A stretch of 64,000 nucleotides of DNA, from contig NZ_FQWK01000001.1 in NCBI RefSeq assembly GCF_900129655.1, positions 496,001-560,000 on the forward strand, in the 5' to 3' direction. The first letter of the stretch is position 1; each line of letters opens with the position of its first letter. The notes under the pieces are model-generated. The model saw only the letters and a list, made by a program, of their open reading frames with translations. It did not search any database and had not been told where the DNA came from. Below, piece after piece: positions 17,191-26,700 of the stretch. The position numbers were made by a program, and so were the translations under genes. Source of the DNA: Bacteroides clarus YIT 12056 (GTDB taxonomy: Bacteria; Bacteroidota; Bacteroidia; Bacteroidales; Bacteroidaceae).

Positions 17191-18615
17191 ATGATTGAAT
17201 TGACGACAGAAGAACTGAAGCAACGTTTCAGTGACAACATATTTAAGCGGATTTCCGAAACGGCGGATGAGTTGGGGCTGGAGTGTTACGTAGTCGGCGG
17301 CTACGTGCGCGACATATTCCTGCAACGCCCTTCCAAAGATATCGATGTGGTGGTGGTGGGCAGCGGCATTGCGATGGCCGAGGCGCTTGCCAAGCGTTTG
17401 GGACGCGGCGCCCACCTTTCTGTTTTCAAGAATTTCGGTACGGCGCAGTTAAAGTATCACGGCACGGAAGTGGAGTTCGTGGGGGCGCGTAAAGAGTCCT
17501 ACACGCACGACTCGCGTAAGCCGATTGTAGAGGACGGCTCGTTGGAAGACGACCAGAACCGTCGGGATTTTACCATCAATGCCTTGGCGGTGTGCCTGAA
17601 CCGGGAACGCTATGGAGAATTGGCAGACCCTTTTGGCGGAATGGCGGACATGAGGGAGAAAACCATCCGCACGCCGCTCGACCCGGACATCACTTTCAGT
17701 GACGATCCCTTGCGCATGATGCGTTGCATCCGTTTTGCCACCCAACTGAATTTCTACATCGATGATGATACCTTTGAATCTTTGTGCCGTAACAAAGAAC
17801 GCATCTCCATCATATCCAGAGAGCGCATTGCGGATGAACTGAACAAGATATTGCTATCTCCCGTTCCATCCAAAGGATTTATCGACTTAGACCGTTCCGG
17901 CCTGTTGCAACTTATCTTCCCGGAGCTGGTTGCCCTGCAAGGCGTTGAAACCCGCAATGGCAGAGCGCATAAGGATAATTTCTACCATACGCTCGAAGTG
18001 CTCGATAACATCAGCAAAAAGACCGGTAACCTCTGGCTGCGCTGGGCGGCCCTGTTGCACGATATAGCCAAACCGGCGACCAAACGTTGGGAACCCCGTG
18101 CCGGATGGACATTCCACAACCATAATTTCATCGGCGAGAAGATGATACCCGACATCTTTCGGAGAATGAAGCTTCCCATGAACGAGAAGATGAAATACGT
18201 GCAGAAACTGGTGGGGCTGCACATGCGTCCCATCGTGATAGCGGACGATGTGGTGACCGACTCCGCCGTCCGCCGTTTGCTGTTTGAGGCGGGAGACGAT
18301 ATAGACGACCTTATGACGCTGTGCGAGGCCGATATCACTTCCAAGAACATGGAGCGCAAACAACGCTTTCTGAACAACTTCCAACTGGTGCGCCAGAAAC
18401 TGAAAGACTTGGAAGAACGCGACCGTATCCGCAATTTCCAGCCCCCTGTCAGCGGTGAGGAGATTATGAAAACATTCAATCTGCCGCCCTGCCGGCAGGT
18501 CGGGGCATTGAAAAGCGCCATCAAGGACGCCATATTGGACGGCATCATTCCCAATGAGTACGAAGCCGCCCGCGCGTTTATGCTGCAACGGGCGGAAAAG
18601 ATGGGACTGAAATAG
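17191..18615 (+). CDS. CCA tRNA nucleotidyltransferase with HD domain
   Basis: The ATG at 17191 ([11 protein letters not shown]) is preferred because the -7 box predicts a transcript start only about 4 bp before the alternative ATG at 17176. The 474-residue product carries the class II nucleotidyltransferase motif GGYVRD (36-41) with metal-binding D50 and D52, the RRDFTINA motif, the [12 protein letters not shown] tRNA-binding motif and a C-terminal HD phosphohydrolase domain (LLHDIAKP). It adds or repairs the 3' CCA of tRNA; the HD domain may remove 2',3'-cyclic phosphates as in E. coli Cca. Poly(A) polymerase activity is an alternative for this fold, but the HD domain favours CCA. Confidence 0.92.
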   Translation: MIELTTEELKQRFSDNIFKRISETADELGLECYVVGGYVRDIFLQRPSKDIDVVVVGSGIAMAEALAKRLGRGAHLSVFKNFGTAQLKYHGTEVEFVGARKESYTHDSRKPIVEDGSLEDDQNRRDFTINALAVCLNRERYGELADPFGGMADMREKTIRTPLDPDITFSDDPLRMMRCIRFATQLNFYIDDDTFESLCRNKERISIISRERIADELNKILLSPVPSKGFIDLDRSGLLQLIFPELVALQGVETRNGRAHKDNFYHTLEVLDNISKKTGNLWLRWAALLHDIAKPATKRWEPRAGWTFHNHNFIGEKMIPDIFRRMKLPMNEKMKYVQKLVGLHMRPIVIADDVVTDSAVRRLLFEAGDDIDDLMTLCEADITSKNMERKQRFLNNFQLVRQKLKDLEERDRIRNFQPPVSGEEIMKTFNLPPCRQVGALKSAIKDAILDGIIPNEYEAARAFMLQRAEKMGLK

Positions 18616-18771
18616 GCTTTGACATGTTTTTTCTTAACAGGGCGTTTACCGGAGAAGGGGGAAATCACGGAAAATCCGGGAAAATGAGTGGTGAAAAGAT
18701 AAAACGGCGGATGTAGCCCATCTATTTGGTAATTAGTGTTTTACCTTGCGTTTTTATCGGTATGTCCGAAG

Positions 18772-19072
18772 TTTTAGGGTTCATTTCGGGGTCAGGTTCA
18801 CTTTGACCCCCTTTACCCCCCCGAAAATCACTTCCAAGCAAGTATGGAATGACTTGTTTTTTTACTATATCCTGCTGATTATCCTTTTTGTGTATATCCT
18901 ACAATCGGCGGTAATGGATATATCCTTACAATGCGGTAAATCCGCATGAGAACGGAAATTGATTGAATTAGTGATTGTTGAAACAGTCAATATATTGTAA
19001 ATCAGATAAATATCTTCAAAAGGGGCCCTAAAATAGGGTCATAGTGAACCTTTGAACCTTCTGAACCCTAAA
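18772..19072. repeat. Long inverted repeat pair, MITE-like
   Basis: The reverse complement of 18772-18810 matches 19034-19072 at GGTCAWAGTGAACCT, a 10-nt variable spacer of equal length, and TGAACCCTAAA. The left arm also contains its own hairpin GGGGTCA...TGACCCC (18788-18810). About 223 bp of AT-rich sequence separates the arms. Confidence 0.6.
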
Positions 19073-19136
19073 GCGGGTTTTATTGGGTAAAAATAATATA
19101 TAATACTTGTTCTGTTTGTCCATTTTTACGAAAAAA

Positions 19137-19275
19137 TGAGTCTGCTCCGCAGCATAAAGATATTCGTTCCGCAGGACGGAAATATTCCTTTCACGGGATG
19201 AAAACATTCGTCCTGCGGGATAAAATAAATCGTCCCGTAAGACGAAATAAAACATCTCACGGGACGAACTGAACG
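19137..19275. repeat. Tandem array of degenerate palindromes (ATTCGTCCYGYRGGAYGAAA type)
   Basis: Five to six units of about 22-26 bp, each a variant of TCGTCCCGYRRGACGAAA, follow one another in alternating degrees of decay. Every unit is itself an imperfect palindrome, so the array could form several small hairpins in RNA or bind a dimeric protein. Confidence 0.55.
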
Positions 19276-19346
19276 GGTTTCGGTTATCATTCCGTCATTC
19301 TGGACGGAGCGATTTTCATTTTGATATACTCTCTTGGCCGCTTTGG

Positions 19347-21590
19347 CTACTCTTCCGCCTGGAACTTTCTGCTCACCTTCATCAGGTTGATGGAGTAGGT
19401 CACTATATTCTGCGCTTCCTGTATCATCGTCAGATATACCATGCTGACCTTGATGCTGCCGGATTGGCTTTGAATACGCTGCAATTCTTCACGTTTCAGG
19501 TGGGCAAGCTGGCCGTTCAGCTCGTTGGCTTTGTGTATATCTTCCTCGAAGTTGCTGTAATCGTTATTCTCCAGCTTGTGACGGCAAACTTGAAGCAGGT
19601 ACACGATATCTTCCGTTACGTCTGCGAATTCGCCTTTCTGGATTGTATCGAGCGGTTTGAAGTTGTTGTCAATGTGTTCCAGACACGGTTCGCAAAGACG
19701 TCCTACACTGTATACCAACTCACTGGCGAAGTCATTGCCCTGATAGTAATAAAGTCCCTTTTCGAGAACGGTATTGTTGTCCAGGCGGCACATGGCGAGC
19801 GTTCCGGTACGCTTCATCTGTTTTACCAATTGCTTCTCGAACTTCACGGAACCCATTGCACGACGCAATCCGCGCAGGTTTTCGTGCAGGAAGGCGGTAA
19901 CCGTACGTTCAAAATTATCTTCGGTGAATTCCAGTATTCTGCCGAGTTCCTCACGGGTATGCTTGCGCAATAATTCCAGAATCTCCATATTGTCCGTGCT
20001 CTGCATCAGTTGCTTGATGGTGGCGTTGCCTTTTTCTTTCTCTTTACGCTTCTTGTACATTACCTGACTGCGTATCAGCATGAATACGGCCAGGCCGATA
20101 AGGGCGACGATAGCGATTGTTCCGCCGAAATAGATGACGAAAGTAACGAAGAAACAGATGGTGAACGCCGCTCCGGCAGTAATGAACCAACCGCCGATAA
20201 CGCTCAGCACACCGGTGATACGGAATACGGCGGAGTCGCGTCCCCAGGCACGGTCGGCGAGCGAGGTACCCATAGCCACCATGAAAGTGACGTAAGTGGT
20301 GGAGAGCGGAAGTTTCAGCGAAGTACCTAAGGCAATCAGCAGGCCGGCGAGTACCAGATTGACGGAAGCGCGTACCAAGTCGAATGCCGCACCGTCCGCG
20401 ATAATGGCTTCGTCCTTTTGGAAGCGGGTTTCAACCCAGCGTTTGCCGCTTTCGGGCATTACCTTGGAAAGTCCGTTTGCCACCGTCATGCTGAAGCGCA
20501 CCAATGTACGTGCTATGGGAGTGCTGCCGAAGTTTTCTTCGCCTTCATCCTGACGGGAAAGGTCAACGGAAGTCTTGATTACATTATGGGCTTTTTTGGA
20601 TGTGCACAGCGCATATACCATGATGGCGCCCGCGCCGATAAGGAAATACCACGGCGTTTTGGCGGGGCCGAGCAGCGAGGTCATCAGGAAACCGTCGGGG
20701 CCGGCAGCAGTGCCGTTGGCGGTATAGTCGATGAAAGAGGAGTAACCGGCGAGAGGCACACCGATAAAGTTCACCAAGTCGTTGCCGGCAAAGGCGAGGG
20801 CAAGGGCGAAAGTTCCCAAGAGCACGATTATCTTGAACACATTTACTTTGCACCAATGCAGCACCTGCATCAATATGGTAAAGAATACGAAGAAACAGCC
20901 GATAAGCATGGCGGTGTTGTCTTGTATCCAGTGCTTGTTTTCCGGTGTCATGAACGAGCTGTCCTTCAAGCCTTTTATCAGCATGAAGTAGACGATGGAA
21001 GTAGCCGCGATACCGCCGAAGATACCGATGCTGTACTTCATCTTCCCGGTGTAGTTGAAGGTAAAGACTATACGCGCCAGCCATTGTACCAGCATACCGA
21101 AGAAGAAAGCGATGGCTACCGACACGAATATAGCCATGATGACGGACAATGCCTTGTCGGTGTTGATAAGGTCTCCCAGTCCGAGAGTGTCGCTGCCGTA
21201 CACTTTGATAAGCGCGAGGGCGAACGTACCGCCCAACAATTCAAAGACCATGGACACGGTAGTGGATGTCGGCATTCCCATGGTGTTGAATACATCCAAC
21301 AGCACCACGTCCGTCAGCATCACGGCCAACAGGATACACATGATTTCCGCGAAATAGAAATGCTCCGGCTGGTAGATACCGTGGCGGGCGATGTCCATCA
21401 TACCGTTGGATAGGGCGGCGCCGATAAATACGCCGATACCCGCTATGAACAGTATGGTCTTGAACGATGCTGCTTTTGCTCCGACAGCAGATTGTAGAAA
21501 GTTAACCGCATCATTACTGACACCCACCACAAGGTCGAAGACCGCGAGGACGAACAGGAAGATGACAATGCATAAGTAGATAGTTTCCAT
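19347..21590 (-). CDS. PiT-family inorganic phosphate transporter with C-terminal PhoU-like domain
   Basis: The start is set at the ATG at 21588-21590 (METIYLCIVIFLF), giving a 747-residue protein. The N-terminal two thirds have about ten membrane helices with the PiT signature GVSNDAVNFLQSAVG near residues 24-38 and a second repeat NDLVNFIGVPLAG. These duplicated Asn-Asp motifs coordinate phosphate and the co-transported cation. The last 220 residues are soluble, helical and charged, resembling a PhoU/DUF47-type regulator fused to the transporter. The expected role is low-affinity phosphate uptake; ppk1 lies 13 kb away, so a polyphosphate link is only thematic. No good -7 box was found (TTCCTTTG is a near match). 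Confidence 0.93.
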   Translation of the reverse strand: METIYLCIVIFLFVLAVFDLVVGVSNDAVNFLQSAVGAKAASFKTILFIAGIGVFIGAALSNGMMDIARHGIYQPEHFYFAEIMCILLAVMLTDVVLLDVFNTMGMPTSTTVSMVFELLGGTFALALIKVYGSDTLGLGDLINTDKALSVIMAIFVSVAIAFFFGMLVQWLARIVFTFNYTGKMKYSIGIFGGIAATSIVYFMLIKGLKDSSFMTPENKHWIQDNTAMLIGCFFVFFTILMQVLHWCKVNVFKIIVLLGTFALALAFAGNDLVNFIGVPLAGYSSFIDYTANGTAAGPDGFLMTSLLGPAKTPWYFLIGAGAIMVYALCTSKKAHNVIKTSVDLSRQDEGEENFGSTPIARTLVRFSMTVANGLSKVMPESGKRWVETRFQKDEAIIADGAAFDLVRASVNLVLAGLLIALGTSLKLPLSTTYVTFMVAMGTSLADRAWGRDSAVFRITGVLSVIGGWFITAGAAFTICFFVTFVIYFGGTIAIVALIGLAVFMLIRSQVMYKKRKEKEKGNATIKQLMQSTDNMEILELLRKHTREELGRILEFTEDNFERTVTAFLHENLRGLRRAMGSVKFEKQLVKQMKRTGTLAMCRLDNNTVLEKGLYYYQGNDFASELVYSVGRLCEPCLEHIDNNFKPLDTIQKGEFADVTEDIVYLLQVCRHKLENNDYSNFEEDIHKANELNGQLAHLKREELQRIQSQSGSIKVSMVYLTMIQEAQNIVTYSINLMKVSRKFQAEE

Positions 21591-21724
21591 AACATGTATT
21601 TTATTTCCGGCTGCAAAGGAACGTTTTTTGTGTTGCAAGGAAATGTCATATATGTTACAGAAATGTTACATCGGCGAATAGAGGGTTGTATAAATGGTCT
21701 GCTTGTTGTTAATATTATTTTTTG

Positions 21725-21732
21725 TACTTTTG
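21725..21732 (+). promoter_or_regulatory. Promoter of the DUF6377 regulator gene
   Basis: TACTTTTG matches TAnnTTTG; CTTG at 21702-21705, 19 bp upstream, resembles the -33 TTTG element. The transcript would start near 21739. Confidence 0.6.
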
Positions 21733-21789
21733 TTCATTATAGTAAAATATAATATAAGATAGATGTAAATTAATGTGATACATTTTTTT

Positions 21790-23499
21790 ATGATGAGAAG
21801 GATATCGGCACTATTGTTATTGCTTGTCGTCTCTGGAACGCTTTATTCCAGAAGTAACGAAATGAGTTTGCTGCTTGCCAGACTGGATTCGGTATTGGCA
21901 AACAGCGGAAAGTATGTTTTGGAGAAAGAAGAAAGGATAGAAGAACTGCAGGGTAAGCGGGCTTCGGCATTGAAACTGGAAGACAAACTGTGGATTAACA
22001 AAATGTTGTATGATGAATATTTTGTTTATAATGCAGACTCGGCTATGGCATATGTGGATGATAATATAGAGATAGCGGGTTTGTTGGGGCGGAAAGACAA
22101 GAAGCAGGAGTGGATATTGAATAAAGTTTTTCTTCTTACGGCTCAAGGTCTGCTGCACGAAGCCGAAAAGGAGCTGCAACATGTGGACATGGCTTCGCTG
22201 GGTGAGGAGACGATATTTCAATATTATGATACGAAAATATACTTGTACTCGCACCTGGTGCAATTTATCGGGAGCCGTCTGGAACTGGTAAACTCTTATC
22301 ATACTCTTGAAACGGAATTAAAGCACGAGGCCAAGCATCACATTACGCCTGAACATCCTTCGTATTATAGCTTTTGCGCATCGCTGCACAAGGAGTATCC
22401 CCGTTCCGCGGAAGGCGACAGCATAAAAGCGAAGCTAAAGGAGATAGTGGATAAGTCGTTGCTTGCTACCCGGACTGACGCTATCAACGCCTATGCGCTT
22501 GCCGTTATGTATTATAATGAGGGCGATGAATATAATTACGAAAAGTATCTGGCCTGCTCGGCGATAGCGGATATAAAAAACTGTAACCGTGATATAGCTT
22601 CTTTGGAAGAACTCTCCAATATGCTTTACCTGCAAGGAGACATAGACAGGGGGTATGTCTATATAAGCCATTGCCTGAAGGCGGCCTTGTTATATCCCAA
22701 CAGGGTACGTGTGATAAATATTTCGGCGGTAATGGACAAACTTCAGCATGCTTACAGCCAAAGGAATGAAATGCAGGAAGGCAAATTGCGTAAGTCGCTC
22801 CGCATTGTCAGCATCTTGTCCGTCGTTCTGTTCGTATCCGTATTGTTCATCTGCCTTCAATTCGGGAAATTGTCGCGTTCCCGCAAAAAACTGGATGAAG
22901 CGAACCGGCTTCTTAACTTGCACGTTGGAGAACTTTCCGATGCTCACAGGATGCTGGCGGATGTAAACAAGGAGCTCAGCGAGATAAACGAGCGGTTGAA
23001 GGAAAGTAATAACAGGTTGCTGGAATCCAATTATGTAAAAGAGGAATACATAGGATATGTGTTTTCTCTATGCTCCAATTATATCACCAAACTCGAGGAG
23101 TATAGGAAAAACATCGGCAGGAAGCTTAAAGCAGGTCAAATAGATGATATAAAATCACTGGTTTCGGGTAATACCATTGTACAGGGGGAACTGAAAGAGT
23201 TTTACCATAGCTTCGACGCTATTTTTCTTCATGTATATCCGGATTTTGTGGAGGACTTCAATTCTCTTTTGCGTGATGAAGAAAGAATTGTCCTGAAAGA
23301 AGGCGAACTCCTGAATACGGAGTTGAGAATATATGCTCTTGTCCGGCTCGGAATAAACGACAGTGTAAAGATTGCGGAGTTTCTCCATTGCTCTCCGCAG
23401 ACGGTTTATAACAATCGGCTGAAGACCCGGAATAAGGCGGCTATCCCTAAAGACGAATTTGCCGAAAGAGTGCATTTGTTAGGGAAAATGCAGAAATAG
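21790..23499 (+). CDS. DUF6377-type membrane-spanning transcriptional regulator
   Basis: The ATG at 21790 (MMRRISALLLLLVV) is preferred over a GTG at 21775 because the signal sequence then starts cleanly. The 569-residue product has a signal peptide, a long helical TPR-like sensor in the periplasm, one membrane helix at about 340-356 (IVSILSVVLFVSVLFI), a cytoplasmic coiled-coil, the segment YVKEEYIGYVFSLCSNYI and a C-terminal helix-turn-helix (VKIAEFLHCSPQTVYNNR). This is the layout of Bacteroides regulators that replace hybrid two-component systems beside glycan loci. It is the first gene of the locus that continues at 23743, so it probably senses a beta-glucan fragment and controls that operon. 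Its ligand is unknown. Confidence 0.85.
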   Translation: MMRRISALLLLLVVSGTLYSRSNEMSLLLARLDSVLANSGKYVLEKEERIEELQGKRASALKLEDKLWINKMLYDEYFVYNADSAMAYVDDNIEIAGLLGRKDKKQEWILNKVFLLTAQGLLHEAEKELQHVDMASLGEETIFQYYDTKIYLYSHLVQFIGSRLELVNSYHTLETELKHEAKHHITPEHPSYYSFCASLHKEYPRSAEGDSIKAKLKEIVDKSLLATRTDAINAYALAVMYYNEGDEYNYEKYLACSAIADIKNCNRDIASLEELSNMLYLQGDIDRGYVYISHCLKAALLYPNRVRVINISAVMDKLQHAYSQRNEMQEGKLRKSLRIVSILSVVLFVSVLFICLQFGKLSRSRKKLDEANRLLNLHVGELSDAHRMLADVNKELSEINERLKESNNRLLESNYVKEEYIGYVFSLCSNYITKLEEYRKNIGRKLKAGQIDDIKSLVSGNTIVQGELKEFYHSFDAIFLHVYPDFVEDFNSLLRDEERIVLKEGELLNTELRIYALVRLGINDSVKIAEFLHCSPQTVYNNRLKTRNKAAIPKDEFAERVHLLGKMQK

Positions 23500-23615
23500 G
23501 AAAGGTGTCTTTATCATTTATCATCGGAAAAAGTTTACTCTTTGTGTTTGTTATGTTGCTGGTAATCAGTGAAGTGATATTAACGCTTATTTACTTCTAC
23601 TGCTTACTTGCGTAT

Positions 23616-23636
23616 ACATGGTATGTACTGCCATGT
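23616..23636. promoter_or_regulatory. Operator-like palindrome upstream of the glucan operon
   Basis: ACATGG (23616-23621) and CCATGT (23631-23636) are perfect inverted half-sites separated by 9 nt, ending immediately before the -7 box at 23637. It overlaps where RNA polymerase would contact the -33 region. It is a candidate site for the DUF6377 regulator encoded just upstream. Confidence 0.4.
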
Positions 23637-23644
23637 TACCTTTG
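23637..23644 (+). promoter_or_regulatory. -7 box of the glucan operon
   Basis: TACCTTTG matches TAnnTTTG 99 bp upstream of the first operon gene, implying an untranslated leader of about 90 nt. Confidence 0.55.
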
Positions 23645-23742
23645 TTTCAGAAAATTAAAAATAGTGTTACCTTTTAAATTTAATTTATGAGACAAGAAAA
23701 AAACAATTCACAGAGTGCTAATTTGTTATCTTTTTACTAATT

Positions 23743-26700
23743 ATGAAAAATGCATTATTATTATCTTTATTAATTCTTCTGGCAGGTCCTCTGCGGGCAC
23801 AGCAGGAGAAAGTTTCTGTATTGAACGACCATACGGGAGCTAAACTGCTTGTAGGCGGCAAGCCTTTTATGGTGAATGGCATGAACTGGGATTACTTCCC
23901 GATAGGGACCAACTATTCGTATTCTTTATGGACCAGACCGGACGACGTGATTAAAGCCGCGTTGGATATCGACATGTCTCTATTGAAGAATATGGGAGTA
24001 AACGCCATCAGGCAGCATATGGGTGTGCCTGCCAGGTGGATACAATATATTTATGAGAAATACGGTATCTATACCATGATATACAGTTCTTTCGGACGTT
24101 ATGGAGTGACGCTGAACGGCGCGTGGATGAGCAATACCGACTATTCTTTGCCTGAAGTGCGGAAAGTCCTGTTGGATGAGGCCAAGGAACTGGTGAAAGA
24201 ATATGATAATACACCGGGATTGCTTCTCTATCTGCTCGGTAATGAAAACAACTACGGTTTGTTCTGGCAGGGAGCCGAAACCGAAGATATTCCGGTGGAA
24301 GACTGTAAATCTACCATTCAGGCAATTCATCTCTATAAATTGTTTAATGAGGCGGCGGTAGAAATGAAGAAGATGAACGCATCCTATCCCATAGCCATTT
24401 GTAACGGTGACCTTTTGTTCCTCGACATCATAGCCCGGGAGTGCAAGGATGTTGATATCTTTGGCGTGAACTGCTATCGCGGCGACTCTTTCGGTGATTT
24501 GTTCAGCAGGGTAAAGGCGGAATATGGAAAGCCGGTACTGTTTACCGAGTTCGGTTCGGACGCCTTCAATGCCGTAACGATGAAAGAAGCCCAAAAGGAA
24601 CAGGCGGATATATTGTTCAAGAACTGGGCGGAGATATATCTGAATGCGGCCGGAGTAGGCAACAACAATAACTCCATCGGCGGTTTTACCTTCCAGTTTG
24701 CCGACGGATGGTGGAAATCAGGGCAGACGACCAATCTGGATGTACACGACACCGAGGCTTCGTGGAGCAACGGCGGATATTTGTTCGACCACGTGGAGGG
24801 AGAAAACAATATGAATGAGGAGTGGTTTGGCATATGCGCCAAAGGAACGCCTGACAACAGGGGGATATACGAGCTTTATCCGCGTGCCGCATACTATGTG
24901 CTGCGAGATATACATAAGATTAATCCTTATGTTTCGGGAACCAATACTTCCTCAATCCTGAATAAGTTTTCCGATATAAACGTAATGTCTTCTGTCTTAT
25001 CCGCCCGTAGCGACAAGGCTGCCTTGCAGGGTGAAACCACCCGGTTGATACGGCTCAGCGAGCTTAGAGGAGAATTTTCGACTTACAATACGGGAGGGAC
25101 GCACACGACTACTCCAAGCTCCAAACCGGATGTTCCTACCGAATTTCCCGCTTTTAAAGGTTTCGACCATACGGAGTCTTTCTATGTAGGCGTCGCTTCG
25201 AATCCGACGGAGAATGTGCAGGCGGAGGTTACCGTAAACTTTCTGGGAAATGTAGCCGAGAACCCGATAGATGAGATATTCTATGAGAACAGGGGACGTT
25301 CCAGATATATAGTGGACGGAAACGGCGAGTATGTGGATTTAGGTCCGTTGGAACGGTTTAAACTTTATAGCGCGGGCTTTGACTGGAACGGCAAACTCTT
25401 TAACCTGAAAACATTCTTCCGCAAGGGGCACTATCATTGGGGATACGAAGGAGACTTCTTCGGATTTTATCCGGAAGCCAATTATGGCGACAATATGGAC
25501 ATTTATGGCGGTGAAGCCCCTTTCGGGACGGAAATCGAAGGTAAGGGATTCTTTAAAGGCTTTAAAGCGGCCTTCGGTCCGGAATTGTGGTGGGGAGCGA
25601 ACCCGGCTCTGCTCGTCAAGTATCAACGGAATATAGGCAAGTTCGATGTAGCCGGTATTTTCCATTACGACTTATCGCAACGCAGAGGCTCTACTACGTC
25701 ATACGCCATTCCTTCGCCCAAGAACACCAGGGCTTCCTTTATGGTAGGACGGACATTCGGACGTTTCAACATCGTGGCCGGCGGTTTATGGTCGGGAACG
25801 ACGTTGGTGGGACGTACATTTCAGGCTACCAAGGAAGATAAGGCGGATGCCGTTGTCTATTCGGACGTAGTGAAGACCTCCGATACGTTTGGCGGCAAGC
25901 TGAAGCTTACTTATAGCGGCGGCCGGTTCAACGCCTATGCGCAGGGTGCGATAATGGGATTGGTGGCCGAAGGTGGAACGGACTATACCCGTACGCTTAC
26001 CGGGTGGCGGCTGAAAGATAGCGGCAGCGGAAACCAGTCCAATGTTCTTGCGGGTTTTACCTATAATATAGGCAATTTCCAGATAGCGCCTAATTTCTTA
26101 TGGCAGAAACCGCTTGTAGGTCCGATGCCTAATGGCGTGAATGCTCCCGGCCGACCCAGAAATATCCTCGATGACCCCTTTGCCGTGAGAGATAACAGGG
26201 AAACGACCGCGGGCGAGCTTCTGTTGACCTACGACCCTACACCCGCCACATGGATGTACGACTGGGAGAATGAGAACAACGAAGACGCTCCGTTTGCCGC
26301 TTCATTGGGCTTTATTTACCGTCATCATCCCACTTCACAGGATGCGGCGATAGGTATACAGGCTAACGGACGTTCCACTTTTGCCTTTGGGGGAGCTGCC
26401 CCGGCGCACGATCTCTGGGAGACGAACCTTAAAATAACTTCGCGCATCACCAATGATTTCGGAATAATAGGAAGCGCATACTACGGAACGGGTCAGGCTA
26501 ATGGAGACGATGCGCGCCTTATCAGAAGGGCCGGTGCCGAAGTGAGAATGATTTATAAGAAATTAAGACTGAACATGGAGGCAAAGTTCAACGACTGGGG
26601 GCCTTATGACTATCACAAGGATTTTAATCTGACTTTCCCTTTCCAGGGTATGCTGGACTTGTCCACCAACCTCGCGCAGCCTAAATGGCTTGGCAAGTTG

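Larger units (their letters stand above)
18616..19346. other. Gene-free 730-bp region with inverted and tandem repeats
   Basis: No convincing gene lies here. It contains a pair of 39-bp inverted arms 225 bp apart (18772-18810 and 19034-19072) and, next to them, five to six degenerate palindromic units (19137-19275). A 67-codon frame at 18746-18949 runs through the left arm and shows no recognisable domain. The stretch looks like the remains or footprint of a small non-coding element between convergent genes. Confidence 0.6.

Noticed and set aside
17887..18668. Overlapping minus-strand frames of 228-233 codons
   Set aside because: Both are shadows of the CCA-transferase gene.
18746..18949. 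A 67-codon frame with one hydrophobic segment
   Set aside because: It crosses the inverted-repeat arm at 18772-18810, has no promoter and its first half is repeat sequence; no evidence for translation.
19280..19325. Possible small hairpin TCCGTC/GACGGA after the phosphate transporter gene
   Set aside because: Only a 6-bp stem without a T run on the transcribed strand; more easily seen as part of the neighbouring palindrome array.
20418..21413. A 331-codon plus-strand frame
   Set aside because: Shadow of the phosphate transporter gene; highly His/Glu/Asp-rich, as typical for the complement of membrane-protein codons.
23505..23690. A 61-codon hydrophobic frame between the regulator and the glucan operon
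   Set aside because: The operon -7 box and the palindromic operator candidate lie inside it, so it is more likely promoter sequence than a gene.
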